This document shows positions 11,340-21,121 of a DNA stretch of 64,000 bases, piece by piece; the stretch's first letter is position 1, and each line of letters opens with the position of its first letter. This DNA comes from Oxyruncus cristatus (taxonomy: Eukaryota > Chordata > Aves > Passeriformes > Cotingidae). Where the stretch lies: positions 441,381-505,380 of the forward strand of contig VXAY01004098.1 in assembly GCA_013399855.1 (NCBI GenBank), read 5' to 3'. The notes under the pieces were generated by a model. It did no database searches and was not told the DNA's origin. It was given only the letters and a program-made list of their open reading frames with translations. A program made the translations under genes and the position numbers.

Positions 11340-14300
11340 CTGCCAAAAAAAAAAAAAAAGGAGGCAGGGAAAAGCCCCAAAAAGGGGGAGATTACTATCA
11401 GATGCAAAATGAATACCCAGCTCATTAATTCATTAATTTTCACCTGTGGAAAGGGAACAAACTTTACCATTCAGTCCCTGTAGCAGGGTTTCTCACACTC
11501 ATCAATGACATCAGCTACAGAATTCCAGTGTTGCCCATCAATAAGCATGCAATAAATTATGTATCCAAAACATAAGAGAATTAACAGCAATTATGCATTT
11601 TGATTTCTTTTCCTCTCTCATTTCTGATTCCAGCTCCTCTCATTAACAAGTTTTTCTCTATGACTGTCACAGCTATACAACTTCTGTTCTTGTTTTTTAA
11701 GTAAAAACTGAGATTCTCCAAAAGCTAATGATCCCAGGAAATTAGTACTTCGGGAAAACACCAGATATTGCAGTTAGCAACAGTGAACTGGCACCTTTAT
11801 AAGTAAACGAAGAACATTCTTCCCAGAGAAACTTACAGGATCCTCTTGCCGTAGAAGAGAGTGGTGGAGCACAGGAAATGATTCTTTGTGTGGCCAACAT
11901 ATTGATAATAGTGGTCTGCAGGTGGTTCAGAATGACAATAAACTGCACCAGAAAGAGAAAACAAATGCCTTAGCTACCAGAAAAGGGTTTATAGTTCACA
12001 CAACAATTCTGCTTTCATAACAGAACCTCTTTTGCCTCATTCCTCCTTTCTTGCCCTCCCTCTCCTCCCATCTACCAGCCGGCTGCCTGCCATTCTGCAG
12101 AATTCATCTTAAGGTTAGGATGATATTGCTCTGAAGATGAGTATTAAATTAAACCTCAACTTGAAAAGTGCTTCTTCTCAGCCCTTCGTTTGGGAGGTGC
12201 AATAAACAGAAACCTCCCAGCTGGGATTTTAAACAATGCTGAGCTCTGATTAACAGGCAACAAGATTTTAAAAACTGCCCGTTAATTAGACCTATGAGCT
12301 TATGTTCTCCCTTAATGGAGGAAGGACTCAAAGAATGGGTTTTTTTCTGTTGTCCTCTCTTTTTGCCACAGCAGGGAGACATCCTGGTCCCCAGGTTATT
12401 TGGGACTGGCTTCTTTCCAGAAGGTATGAAGGACTCTTTGCCGCTTGAGTCCAGCACCCATCACTTGTACATCATATTACCTGCTATTCCCTGAGCAAGG
12501 CCTTTGCTGCTGCGGAGATACCAAAGTATCTCTGTAGCTGCCTGAGTATAAACCCTCACATTACCAGAGTTTGCCATCCTAAGCCTGCATTCACCCTAAC
12601 GCAGCTTTGCAGGTATGACTATTTGTTATAAGTGCTTAATAATTTACTTAACAGACACCTTAATGCACCAGCCTTCCTGTATGTCCTGCTCAAGAAAGAT
12701 GCATAACCAAGGATTCTGCTGCACTCTTTTCAGGGTTATGAGGAAGAGGGTGGCCTTGTCCCTGTGCTTGTTCAGTTTAACATACCTGGTTCTATTCCTT
12801 ACTATTTAACAATTCCCAGACATCAATAAGCTTCATTATTATCTAACTCTGAAGTGCAGAATGGCAAAGAAAAATACTGTTAAAGCAGAATAGTGTGGCA
12901 CGCTGAAACACTTGAAACAACAGCCACCCACACAATGCAATATATCCTCTCCTAGTTTTTAGAGACACACACTAACATTTTAACATTGCATTTTGTGATA
13001 CCACATCTACAAAGCTTCCTTCAAGCCCCAGAGAAGGTACTGCTGTGATTTTAGTGGCATAAAGATAGACAGATTTTATGTGTCTTTCACATCTCCAGCA
13101 CTCCTGAGAGACAACAGGAAAATTGGCTCAAGACGAAACTGAACAGCAGCCAAGGAGAGTCCTTCAAAGAAATGCAGCTTTAATCAGGTAAAAATATGCC
13201 TTTGCACACTGTATTTAATGGGAGAAAATATTATAACTTTTCAATGAGGGACCAAGAACTAGAGACACAGTGTTGCATCAGCAGTTAAGAAAAATTCTTA
13301 CCAGAAATATTGAACTTCTCACCTGATAAAGGGCAAACTTTGGGATGATGTTCTTACAGGTAAGGAGAGTCCTAACTTTTCGAAACACGATTCCAACTGC
13401 CCACAGAGCAGTAAGGGTAAGGACACCCATGAAGATGTTAATCCATAGCGCGGGTTCTTTGGGAGATAACTGAGAAGCAAATAAAACAACAGTACCTTAA
13501 AGAACCTTACTTTGCATTTTGCTGTTTCCAGGAAGAAGTTGTGAACTAGAGGATCCAGGTGTTAAAATGCTTGTTCCTACCTCCATGAAAGCTGGTGGCA
13601 GCAGCAGCTGCTGGGCTTTGCGTGGGGAAACTGCACAGAACCAACTGGAGTGTTGGCTCGTGCTCTCACCCAACAGGCACCAACAAGGAAATCTGTTCAG
13701 CCTGGGAAGGTACCAGTTGACAAAACCCCTCAATCTGACCCCAGAAGCAGCTGGCAATGCTCAGCAGCTCATGAGAGTGTATTTCAACTTGACATCTCAG
13801 ATGGGTCTTTTGTTTTATACCAGGAAAAAACAACAACAAAAAATTACTTTTAATCTCAGTTCTTTAAGAGGTGCAAAATTATTATCAGTTACAGCCTTCT
13901 CCCTCATCTTCCAGGTTACATGGGACAAAGCAGAAGTAGAGTGCTATCTTTTCTACTTTGCATAGATATAAAAAATCACCATGATTTGCAGAAAAACATG
14001 GAATTAGGCTTCCTGTTTACACATGCTAGTACATATCCTTTTTTCTTAAGGATGTACCTTTACAAAATATAGGGCAGATACACCACACAGGGTAACTTGC
14101 AGCCCTGCTATTCTAACCATACGAACTGGGAAATGTACTGGAGCATAGTCTGATGCCAAACACACCCTGATGCCCAGTTTCTTTCCAAGAGAAGCCAGGA
14201 AATTGAGAGTCTGGGGGAAGGCAGAAATTAATATGCTTCAGGGTCAAAAAGAACTCAGTACAGACTCACTTGGAAGTGCTCCCAGATTTCACAGGTCAGT

Positions 14301-17300
14301 TGTAGGCTAAGACAGTAACATCAACCCTAAAACCTATGGATTTTGTGGACCACCTTTGATTAAAATATTTACTTACATTGTAAAGGACGTAATTGCCATT
14401 ACTCCAAAGCACTATTGATAAAAATACGAGCACAGGTCGAAAGACAGCAAACTGAAAGGTGCCCACCTTCAGCCAAAAGAGGGTTTGCCTGGCCAAAAAA
14501 ACCAAAAATTAAAAAAAAAAAAATCAGATAAACCAAGATCTTATTAGCAACCTTAATAACATTTTTTGGATACTGTCAACTGCAAAACTTTTCCAGTCCT
14601 GTAGAATGTGGCTGAAATCTGTGGAGGAACAGCTTCAAGATTAGAATATCTTTCCAAGAATTTCCCACTGTTTATTTATTAAAGTCTCTACAAAAATAGT
14701 ACTTTTCCTACTCTGCAGCAACTACATACTAACCAAATCTGGGCAAAACGTGATGTCTTTCTCTACCCTCAAGCAAACCAGGGAGCCAGTAGCAGCATAA
14801 CCAGTTTCTGAACAATAATTCCATTTGCTCTTGCCTTGTTGCATTGCTATTTCAGTTCTCTAGTGAAGGTGGGCAATTCAGCCTTCCTGTTCAGACACTT
14901 CCTAGTCCTGTGGTAGATCAAGAAAGGGAATCATACAGACCTAGGTGAAAGGACTGGTAGTTTTTCAACGGATCATGAAGAGTACCACATAAGCATCTGG
15001 TTTTGCTCCACTGTAGTCTAACAGAAGAAAGGAATTGTCTTTCCCTTGGCAAACTGCACAAGGCCAGCAGGACAGCTGAGGATTCCCTCGCTTTTGTCAG
15101 TATAAACTGGGTACAAAACCCAGCCCATACACAGTAACCTGGCCAGGCAGTGTTAAAGGTCAGCAGGAAAGGGGCAAATGAACTTTCTAACGGAGGGCAT
15201 GAAAGCTGACTGGCCTGAAATCTCCTTTAGTCTTCACAGGACAAGCCACAGCTGCTACATATGGCTCATGGTCTAAGTCTGTTCCTGTCTAGTATTTCCC
15301 ATACTGTCAATGTTGTCTTCACTGTAGCTCCTTGGGCCCTTGAGACTACCATGAGAGATGCCTCAGCAGAAAACAGTTTAGCTGCCATTTGTATGTCACA
15401 GAATACAGCCATGAACCAGGAATTATAGGAATTGCTCAATGAATATAGCTAATAACCACAGGATTATGAACAGCACAAACACACATGGAAAGACCTGCAA
15501 CGGGCCAGCCGTTTAGTGCATGCTTTTTAAAAGATTTATTATTCCCAAAGGGCTTCAAAGAATAATAAATGACAGTGCAATCATTGCAATGTCATGAGTT
15601 GTTTCCCTTGTCAGCATGGGTCTTTGTTGACCATCAGGTTTCTTCTGCCGCATCTCTCTCCATTGCACTACTTGTTACCCTGCCTCATCTGTACCTTGTT
15701 ATTTTTCCCAGGACTGCTCAATAACCTGTGTTTCTTTAAAAGAAGAAATCCCTCCCCTGGAGTAGCTCCCTGTTTCCCCATAAGATACCTACGGGAGCAG
15801 CACGAGATCGACTTTTCTCTGGTATAGCTTGCTCAAATTTGAAAGAGAAAGAAAAAGTCACCCTGTAATAGGAAAAGGCTGGATGTTAAAAGCAGAGAGC
15901 AGATGGATTTCCCAGTACTAGAGACACCAGAGAGGAAGCCCAAAAGCCCTCTGCAGATCAAAAAGCCTTTTTTTTAAACAGGCAGCTGTCCTTCCTCCCA
16001 GCAGTCGTAGGCACTATCTAGTTCCTGAAATGAGTCCATATTAGCTAACATCATCCGGCATAAGCTGTCATTGGACTGACCAACAGCACGCAGGGCATGG
16101 TAGAGGATCCTCTCCCAAGCTCCCTGTTACCACAACCTATACAGAGGGTGACAGACACAGGAAGAAAAAAAAAAAAAAGATACATTTTTTGATTGGTTTA
16201 CTGCTTGGTACTCCATCTGTGTAAATATTTAGTGTTATTCCATTAAAATAAAGTGTTGGAAACAAGATTTTAAATTCTAATACCAAATGGGGAAGTGTAA
16301 GGAAGAATTATTACAGTAAAAAATAAGACTTTTTGAAAATGCATCAGAAACCACTATGCTGTGTTCTGTTTGATGCTTTCCTTTAACAGAGTAGAGTCCC
16401 CAAGGTCCCTCTGTCACTGAAGTCCATGCCCAGATAGAAAAGTCTCTGTCTTGCACATTCAGTCCTTCAGATTTTGCTTATAGTGAGAGAAACAGCGTCA
16501 TGCTCTGTGCCAGTAGGAAAGCCCTGGGAAACACATGAGGCTTCCAGGCTGTGGAGCAGCCTGTGCATGACAGAGTGACACGAGCCAGAGGAGAAGCCCC
16601 ACCAGGCAAGGTCTATGTTACAGAGGTCTATATTGGCTCCTGTAGGTGCAGCTCTCTATCCTTACCCCACTTCTCAAAGATCCTTTAATACTTAGTAGAA
16701 GAAAACATATGCTTTTGTCTCACCAGACAATGCTGTTTCATTGAGATCAAAGCTTTCCAGAAATTGCACCTACTTTTTGTTGCAAAAATTATTTTAAACT
16801 GAAGTAAAGTCAAAATCAGAATGAAACATTTCGATTTTATCAAAGTGAGAGGAATTTTCTATCAAGACAGCCTCCATCTGACAATTCTGCTTTGAAAAAC
16901 ACCTAATTTGAAGACATTTGTTCCCTTCTGGAATGAAAAGAAACCGAAATCTCAATTATTAGGTTTTCTAGAGTAGAAATTCCTCCTCCCACTTCCCCCT
17001 GCATTAGAGAAACAAAATAAATTAGCCCCAAAGCGATAATGCTGTTTAAAAGAGACGGCTTGAAACTGACTTTCGGGAAGCGGGGGAGGCCCTTTGCTGT
17101 AAGCCTGGCTTTGCCAAATTGGCTAAATTCCCAAAGCCGTTTCCAAGCTTGGAAATCTTAAAGGGCAACTCACCTAGTGATGGGCACACGAGGGAGGCAA
17201 AGGCAGCAGCAGCAGCAGGGACCGGTGCTGATCGTGAAGCGACCGTTTTCAAACCGCCTGAGGAGCAGCTTTTGACCTCCGCACTCTTTGATCATCATCA

Positions 17301-20300
17301 TCAGGAACTTGTGGATAACTATGGCAAAAAATCTAGGAGAGGAAGAGAATTCCAGCTTGAGCTTGCCTCTGTGTCTCTCGTATGCCTCCACAGGCCAGTC
17401 CAAGTTTTTGATTTTTACAGCTTATGCTTTGCAATCAACAAAAATTCTGGCACTATCTGTGAGAATCCTTTCACTTTCTTTCATTTAGAGGGCCAGAACA
17501 GCCCTAACCTCACTGACAGAGGAATAAACCGAGGCACAGAGCAGCTGTGGAATTCCCCAAAGCCACACCGGTGGCTGGTGGTAGCGTCAGTATTAAAGCA
17601 CATGCTTTTCTGACCCAAGTCATTATGGCTTTATTTTTCCATAATTATCTATTCCTGACTGGACCAAACTTCTTAGAACAAGTCCTCTTCCTCCTCAAAC
17701 ACAGTTTCCGATGAACAAACATGGCTAGGTTCATATATACAGCTATCATTAAATGTGCTGGCCCTGTCAGGGTGTGGTTCCTTTGCAGACAAAGCTGATC
17801 TAAGTACCAACTGCTTCAACCCCACCTCTCCCTACTTCCCCATCTGCACATTCTCAAGCCTTCCCAGGAACTGACTAATGGAAATCCAACCAAATAGAAG
17901 GGATCCTCTTCTGCTGCACTGCCTACAGATTGGGCAAGGGAGGGAGGGGGAATTCAAACACGCCTGAAGTGCCATAGGACTGGATCCTTGGAGGTTTCTG
18001 GCAATCTGCACTACCTGCACTTAACTGCTGCATGCTGACAGTGTTCTCTGCTACAGTGTTTTCCCTCCTCTTTTACTCTACTCTTTTAGTAAATGCAGTG
18101 TGACATGGGGTGAGACAACTCATGAGAGTCTGTGATTCTGTCTTGCAGTGTGTTCCAAAGTCATCCCAAAATGTGGAGTGCTCAAGGGCACGGCAACCCC
18201 TGACCTGGTTCTGCCCATCAGGGCTGTGCCATCATATCCAGAAATCAGGGACCACATTCCTCCATTCTTCTCTGTGCATGCCAGAGCTGTCATGCTCGTA
18301 CAGAAAGTGCTTTTATCAGGACAACTGTGGAACATTTTTACATTGATATACTCATCGGAGGCTCACTTGCCACCATTAATAACAGAGCTCCACGGCTCAT
18401 CATTACTAAAAGTGCAGGGAAGAAGTCATAGGTCAGACTCTTACTCCACATGACGTGCAGAGAGAGGAAAGACAGAGTACTGCTTCAAAGGGACTGTCAA
18501 TCCGAAGGATCAATTACATGTGAGTCACAGATCCATCGTGCTGACATTCCCACACTGGGGGACTGTGACACTGGGAACTGTTTCAGCCTTCTCCAGCTCA
18601 CAGAAAAGAACTGCTGAGAGATTTCAACTCAAACAAAAAATTGCTAAATTGTGAAATTTACAAAATTACTGTGTTACCAAGGGCAGCAGATGTTTAAAGG
18701 GAAGAAATTCAGGGTTTGGGGCAACATTTAGAAACAAGCAGAATACTCACATTCCTGCTGTGAAATCTGTAAACATTGTCGAGCGAGGAATCCACATGCC
18801 AATGCATGAAGTAGTAGAGATCACCTACAGAGAAAGGGAGAAGCATTGTACAAAGGGCAAAGATAAAGCTGGTTCGTGTGGCTTTTTGGGGAAATCCTAT
18901 TTTCAACATTCAGTTTTATCTCATTCCCTTGCTAACTTACTGGAGCTGCAGCATTAATCCAAATTATGATTGATCTTTTGGAGGAGGGGGTTTTCCTGTA
19001 GATGTAGACTGCTTCCTCTATAAATACCAGAATGGCAATTAGTGTCATCAGAGTCAAGGTTGCAAAAAGAAATCTCCCTGGTAGGTCAAGGCCTGCAGAG
19101 AGAGGAAAGAAAACAGACAGTTCCAATTTATTTCATAATCATTTCAAACATTAATGTAACAACACCATCTCTGAGGGGCTTCTTTGCCCTGTTCCTGCAA
19201 AGACTTGCACTCATCCTTAGTTACGTAGGCAGACCACTGACTCCACAGAACAATTCAAACACTTAAGTTCATGACTAAATCTTTCCAGGACCTACAGAGA
19301 GCACATGGGAAGAATACACCTTCACATTCTCAAAGCATTATGCAATAGTCCCCTTCAGAAAGGTGGAGTTCCAGGACAAATATCCTTAGGTGAATATAAA
19401 TATGTAGCAGAATATAAATAAATCCATAATACACAATATAAATAAATACAGTAAATACATATTCTGGGAACTTTTCAAGGCAGGCCACAGGCAAACCTGT
19501 TCACTCATTATTAGTCCTTTGCTTCCATTGTATGTCAACAGACATGTTACATATAACTTCCTTAGGCAGGTTTACTTAGCAGTTCAGTGGAAATTTGTAG
19601 GGCACACGAACAACATAAGGAAAAGCCCCTGATATATCTAGCCTGAGATAAAACTTGATGCCTTCACCAAAATCTTTTTTACTTAACGCTGGATATGGAT
19701 ATCAACATTTACCCACATGTGATGAGTTTTATGTCTCCATTGATGCTGGGTAGGGATATCAACTTTTACCCATGTAAATGGTTGAGGTGCACTTTTTCCC
19801 AAGAGAGGTGTTTCCAGAGACAGAAGAAAGCACTGCAGGGGAGTCATGCTTCATTTAGGAGAAGTTCATGATCATCACTGGTACTAACTCCTGCTGTGGC
19901 CGCAGCCTATCTGAAGGCAAAGGAGAGCCTCTGCCCCAGCCTCTTTAACCTAACCTGCTTCAAAAACCCCTGGAGCTTCCAGGCTTGGCTGCAGGCGGAG
20001 CAGTGCACGTCTCAGCGGACATCGCCACACCTCAGATCTGACCGGAGAGAGCAGCTCTACGGGCCGGTTCAGCGCTCGGTTCGGCGGGTGCCGTGCGGCC
20101 CCGGCGCGCCCACCCTGTTCTCGGGCACCCCCCACGCCGCAGCCCCGGGCTGGGGACCGTGCTGTCCCCTCGCCCTGCCCCGAAGGCAGAGACGGCACCT
20201 GACAGGCGGAGGATGACCGGGACGGGCGGCTGCCAGCCTCCCTCCGCCCGGGGATTTCCTCGCCGGGGAAGAACGGCGGCGGGGCAGGCAGGGACAGGGA

Positions 20301-20543
20301 CAGGGAGCGGGACAGAGGCAGGGACGGGAGCGCTGGCAGGGACACGGGCAGGGAAGGGCAGGCGCAGTCTCCGCCGTCCGCCGCGGGCGGGTGCCGAGGG
20401 CACGGCCGGGCAGGGGCCGCTCACGGGCGGCGGGCGCCCCTTCTCCTCACGCCTCCACACTTACTCCGGAGAAGCTCCTCGGAGTAGGGCGGCGCGCTGG
20501 CGTCGCAGGACGGGTGGAGGGTCCCGTTCGTCTCGCCGTCCAT
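11047..20543 (-). CDS. Organic solute transporter subunit alpha-like (8 exons, 373 aa)
   Basis: This is the complete gene. Joined exons, minus strand: 20543-20465, 19092-18941, 18824-18751, 17332-17174, 14488-14377, 13469-13323, 11942-11837, 11339-11047, totalling 1122 nt including TGA. Every junction is GT-AG and the phases match throughout. The product matches the SLC51A (OST-alpha) family: the '[11 protein letters not shown]' segment after the first membrane helix, 'WIPRS' in the second, '[14 protein letters not shown]' (residues 137-150, with C141-145 and C147), '[11 protein letters not shown]', 'KFALYQ', and the 'YRRK' end of the last helix. Seven hydrophobic segments lie at about residues 33-51, 69-91, 101-118, 158-183, 200-220, 236-257 and 278-298, as expected. 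Residues 6-8 (NGT) form a glycosylation sequon in the short N-terminal tail. In the family, OST-alpha pairs with the single-pass OST-beta (SLC51B) in the plasma membrane for facilitated bile-acid and steroid transport. That role is inferred here. At 373 aa it exceeds human SLC51A (340 aa), mainly through a longer C-terminal tail. It could be SLC51A itself, but the ZFX neighbourhood argues for a paralogue. Confidence 0.9.
11344..11360. repeat. Poly-A tract at the exon 8 acceptor
   Basis: About 15 A residues on the plus strand, read as a poly-T tract on the coding strand. It lies directly before the TTTTTGGCAG acceptor and serves as an unusually pure polypyrimidine tract. Confidence 0.6.
11837..11942 (-). 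CDS. SLC51A-like coding exon 7
   Basis: The acceptor is TGGTGCAG and the donor GTAAGT. It encodes residues 242-276: the sixth hydrophobic segment ('[16 protein letters not shown]') and '[14 protein letters not shown]', matching the family 'IACSPPYSSKTR' region. Confidence 0.92.
13323..13469 (-). CDS. SLC51A-like coding exon 6
   Basis: A 147-nt exon with intron phase 0 at both ends. Acceptor TTCTCAG, donor GTGAGA. It encodes residues 193-241 with '[11 protein letters not shown]', the fifth helix and 'IIPKFALYQ'. Human SLC51A has 'TALWINTFLGV' and 'KFALFQ' at the equivalent places. Confidence 0.93.
14058..14210 (-). other. Candidate in-frame cassette exon in SLC51A-like intron 5
   Basis: On the coding strand this 153-nt segment has an acceptor (CTTCCCCCAG, with an upstream pyrimidine tract) and a possible donor (AAG/GTACAT). 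It is exactly 51 codons with no stop and sits in a phase-0 intron between exons 5 and 6, so including it would keep the frame. The family alignment is continuous without it, so it is not part of the core protein. Chance is a real alternative. Confidence 0.3.
14377..14488 (-). CDS. SLC51A-like coding exon 5
   Basis: The acceptor is TTTGGCCAG and the donor GTAAGT. It encodes residues 155-192, including the fourth membrane helix ('[18 protein letters not shown]'). It ends on a codon boundary, which matters for the possible cassette exon downstream. Confidence 0.92.
17174..17332 (-). CDS. SLC51A-like coding exon 4 (polycysteine motif)
   Basis: The acceptor is TCTCCTAG and the donor GTGAGT. It encodes residues 102-154: the third hydrophobic segment, '[12 protein letters not shown]', then the hallmark polycysteine block C141-C145 with C147. 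The block is a family signature and a plausible site of lipid modification, though that is inference. Confidence 0.95.
18751..18824 (-). CDS. SLC51A-like coding exon 3
   Basis: A 74-nt exon (residues 78-101 plus two bases) with acceptor CTGTAG and donor GTGAGT. It encodes '[15 protein letters not shown]', matching the conserved 'GLWIPRS' segment of OST-alpha. It is too short to stand out as an open frame and was found through phase and similarity. Confidence 0.9.
18941..19092 (-). CDS. SLC51A-like coding exon 2
   Basis: The acceptor is CTCTCTGCAG and the donor GTAAGT. It encodes residues 27-77: the first membrane helix, the conserved 'EEAVYIYRK' motif and the start of the second helix. The family equivalent in human SLC51A is the 'LEDAVYLYKN' region. 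Confidence 0.92.
19393..19460. repeat. AT-rich imperfect repeat (aatataaata)
   Basis: The motif aatataaata recurs about three times within 70 bases, with related aaatac units. This is simple AT-rich sequence inside intron 1 of the transporter gene. Confidence 0.6.
19688..19801. repeat. Imperfect tandem duplication, 57-bp spacing
   Basis: The phrase beginning gctggatatggatatcaac (19688) recurs as gctgggtagggatatcaac (19745), followed in both by nearly the same 'ttacccacatgt' type sequence. Similarity extends over about 40 bases and then fades. It lies inside intron 1 of the SLC51A-like gene. Confidence 0.7.
20284..20362. repeat. GGGACA-type minisatellite in the CpG island
   Basis: The sequence repeats units such as gcagggaca, gggacag and gggacggga about ten times in 80 bases. 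This is a G-rich short tandem array just inside intron 1 on the minus strand. Confidence 0.75.
20465..20543 (-). CDS. SLC51A-like coding exon 1
   Basis: It starts at the ATG at 20543, in good context (GCCGCCATGG) inside a CpG island, and ends at a perfect GTAAGT donor (20464-20459). It encodes residues 1-26 plus one base. The segment is polar, as expected for the extracellular N-terminus of an OST-alpha protein, and has an N-G-T sequon at residue 6. Confidence 0.85.
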
Positions 20544-21074
20544 GGCGGCCGCGGGGCCGCCGCCCCCGCCGCGGGGCCCTGGCGGTGCCGGGGGCTGGGG
20601 ACGGGCGGAGGGGTCGGTGTGCGCCCGTGGTCGGCCCGTGCCCGTGCCCGCCGGTCCCTGGCGAGTGCGGGCGCGGCGATGCTGGGGCCGGGTCCCCCGG
20701 GCCGGGTAATGATTACCCCGGGCCGGGGCGGGAGGCGCAGGGACCGGCCCCGCGCTGCCTCCTGGCGCCCGGCGGGGCGGGCAGTGCCCGGAGCGGGACA
20801 ACGCGCCCACCCCGCTCCCGCTCCGCCTGCGAGGGGACGCGTCCCGGCTGTTCCCAGCGTCCTTGCCCGGCCTCGGTGCAGGTGCTCACGGGATCCATCC
20901 ACCCCCCTGCGGCCCCATCCTCACAGCCCCGGGTGTCAACGCACCTAGAACCGGGTGCCAGCAGCCGAGGACGGGAGGGGTTGGATCCCCAGAGCCGGGA
21001 CCGCCTTCGCCCCAGACCCGGGGCACTGGCGGAAAGCTGCTCTGTCAATAGGGCAAATGTTCGAAGGATTTTCC

Positions 21075-21121
21075 ATGGAGCCCTTCACCAAAGACTTCCC
21101 CATCATCTTGGCTGCAATAAG
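21075..21121 (+). other. Possible divergent first exon at the CpG island edge
   Basis: On the plus strand an ATG at 21075 opens 15 codons plus two bases, ending at AAG/GTGAGA, a strong donor. Its position just upstream of the minus-strand promoter would suit a divergent transcript. No downstream exon was identified and the peptide is not recognised. Confidence 0.2.

Larger units (their letters stand above)
19093..20464 (-). other. SLC51A-like intron 1
   Basis: About 1.4 kb between the CpG-island exon and exon 2. It contains a local 57-bp imperfect duplication near 19688-19801 and an AT-rich 'aatataaata' cluster near 19393-19460. No other gene was seen. Confidence 0.7.
20040..20900. promoter_or_regulatory. 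CpG island, promoter of the SLC51A-like gene
   Basis: Very GC-rich and dense in CpG, with several GGGGCGGG/CCCCGCCC Sp-type boxes between about 20550 and 20800. It covers the start codon and first exon of the minus-strand gene, so transcription should begin between about 20560 and 20900. The island extends well into intron 1. Long open frames on both strands here are a by-product of the base composition. Confidence 0.8.

Noticed and set aside
13519..13965. 148-codon plus-strand frame in SLC51A-like intron 6/5 region
   Set aside because: It lies just outside exon 6 and antisense to the gene, has no domain, and contains an A-rich low-complexity part.
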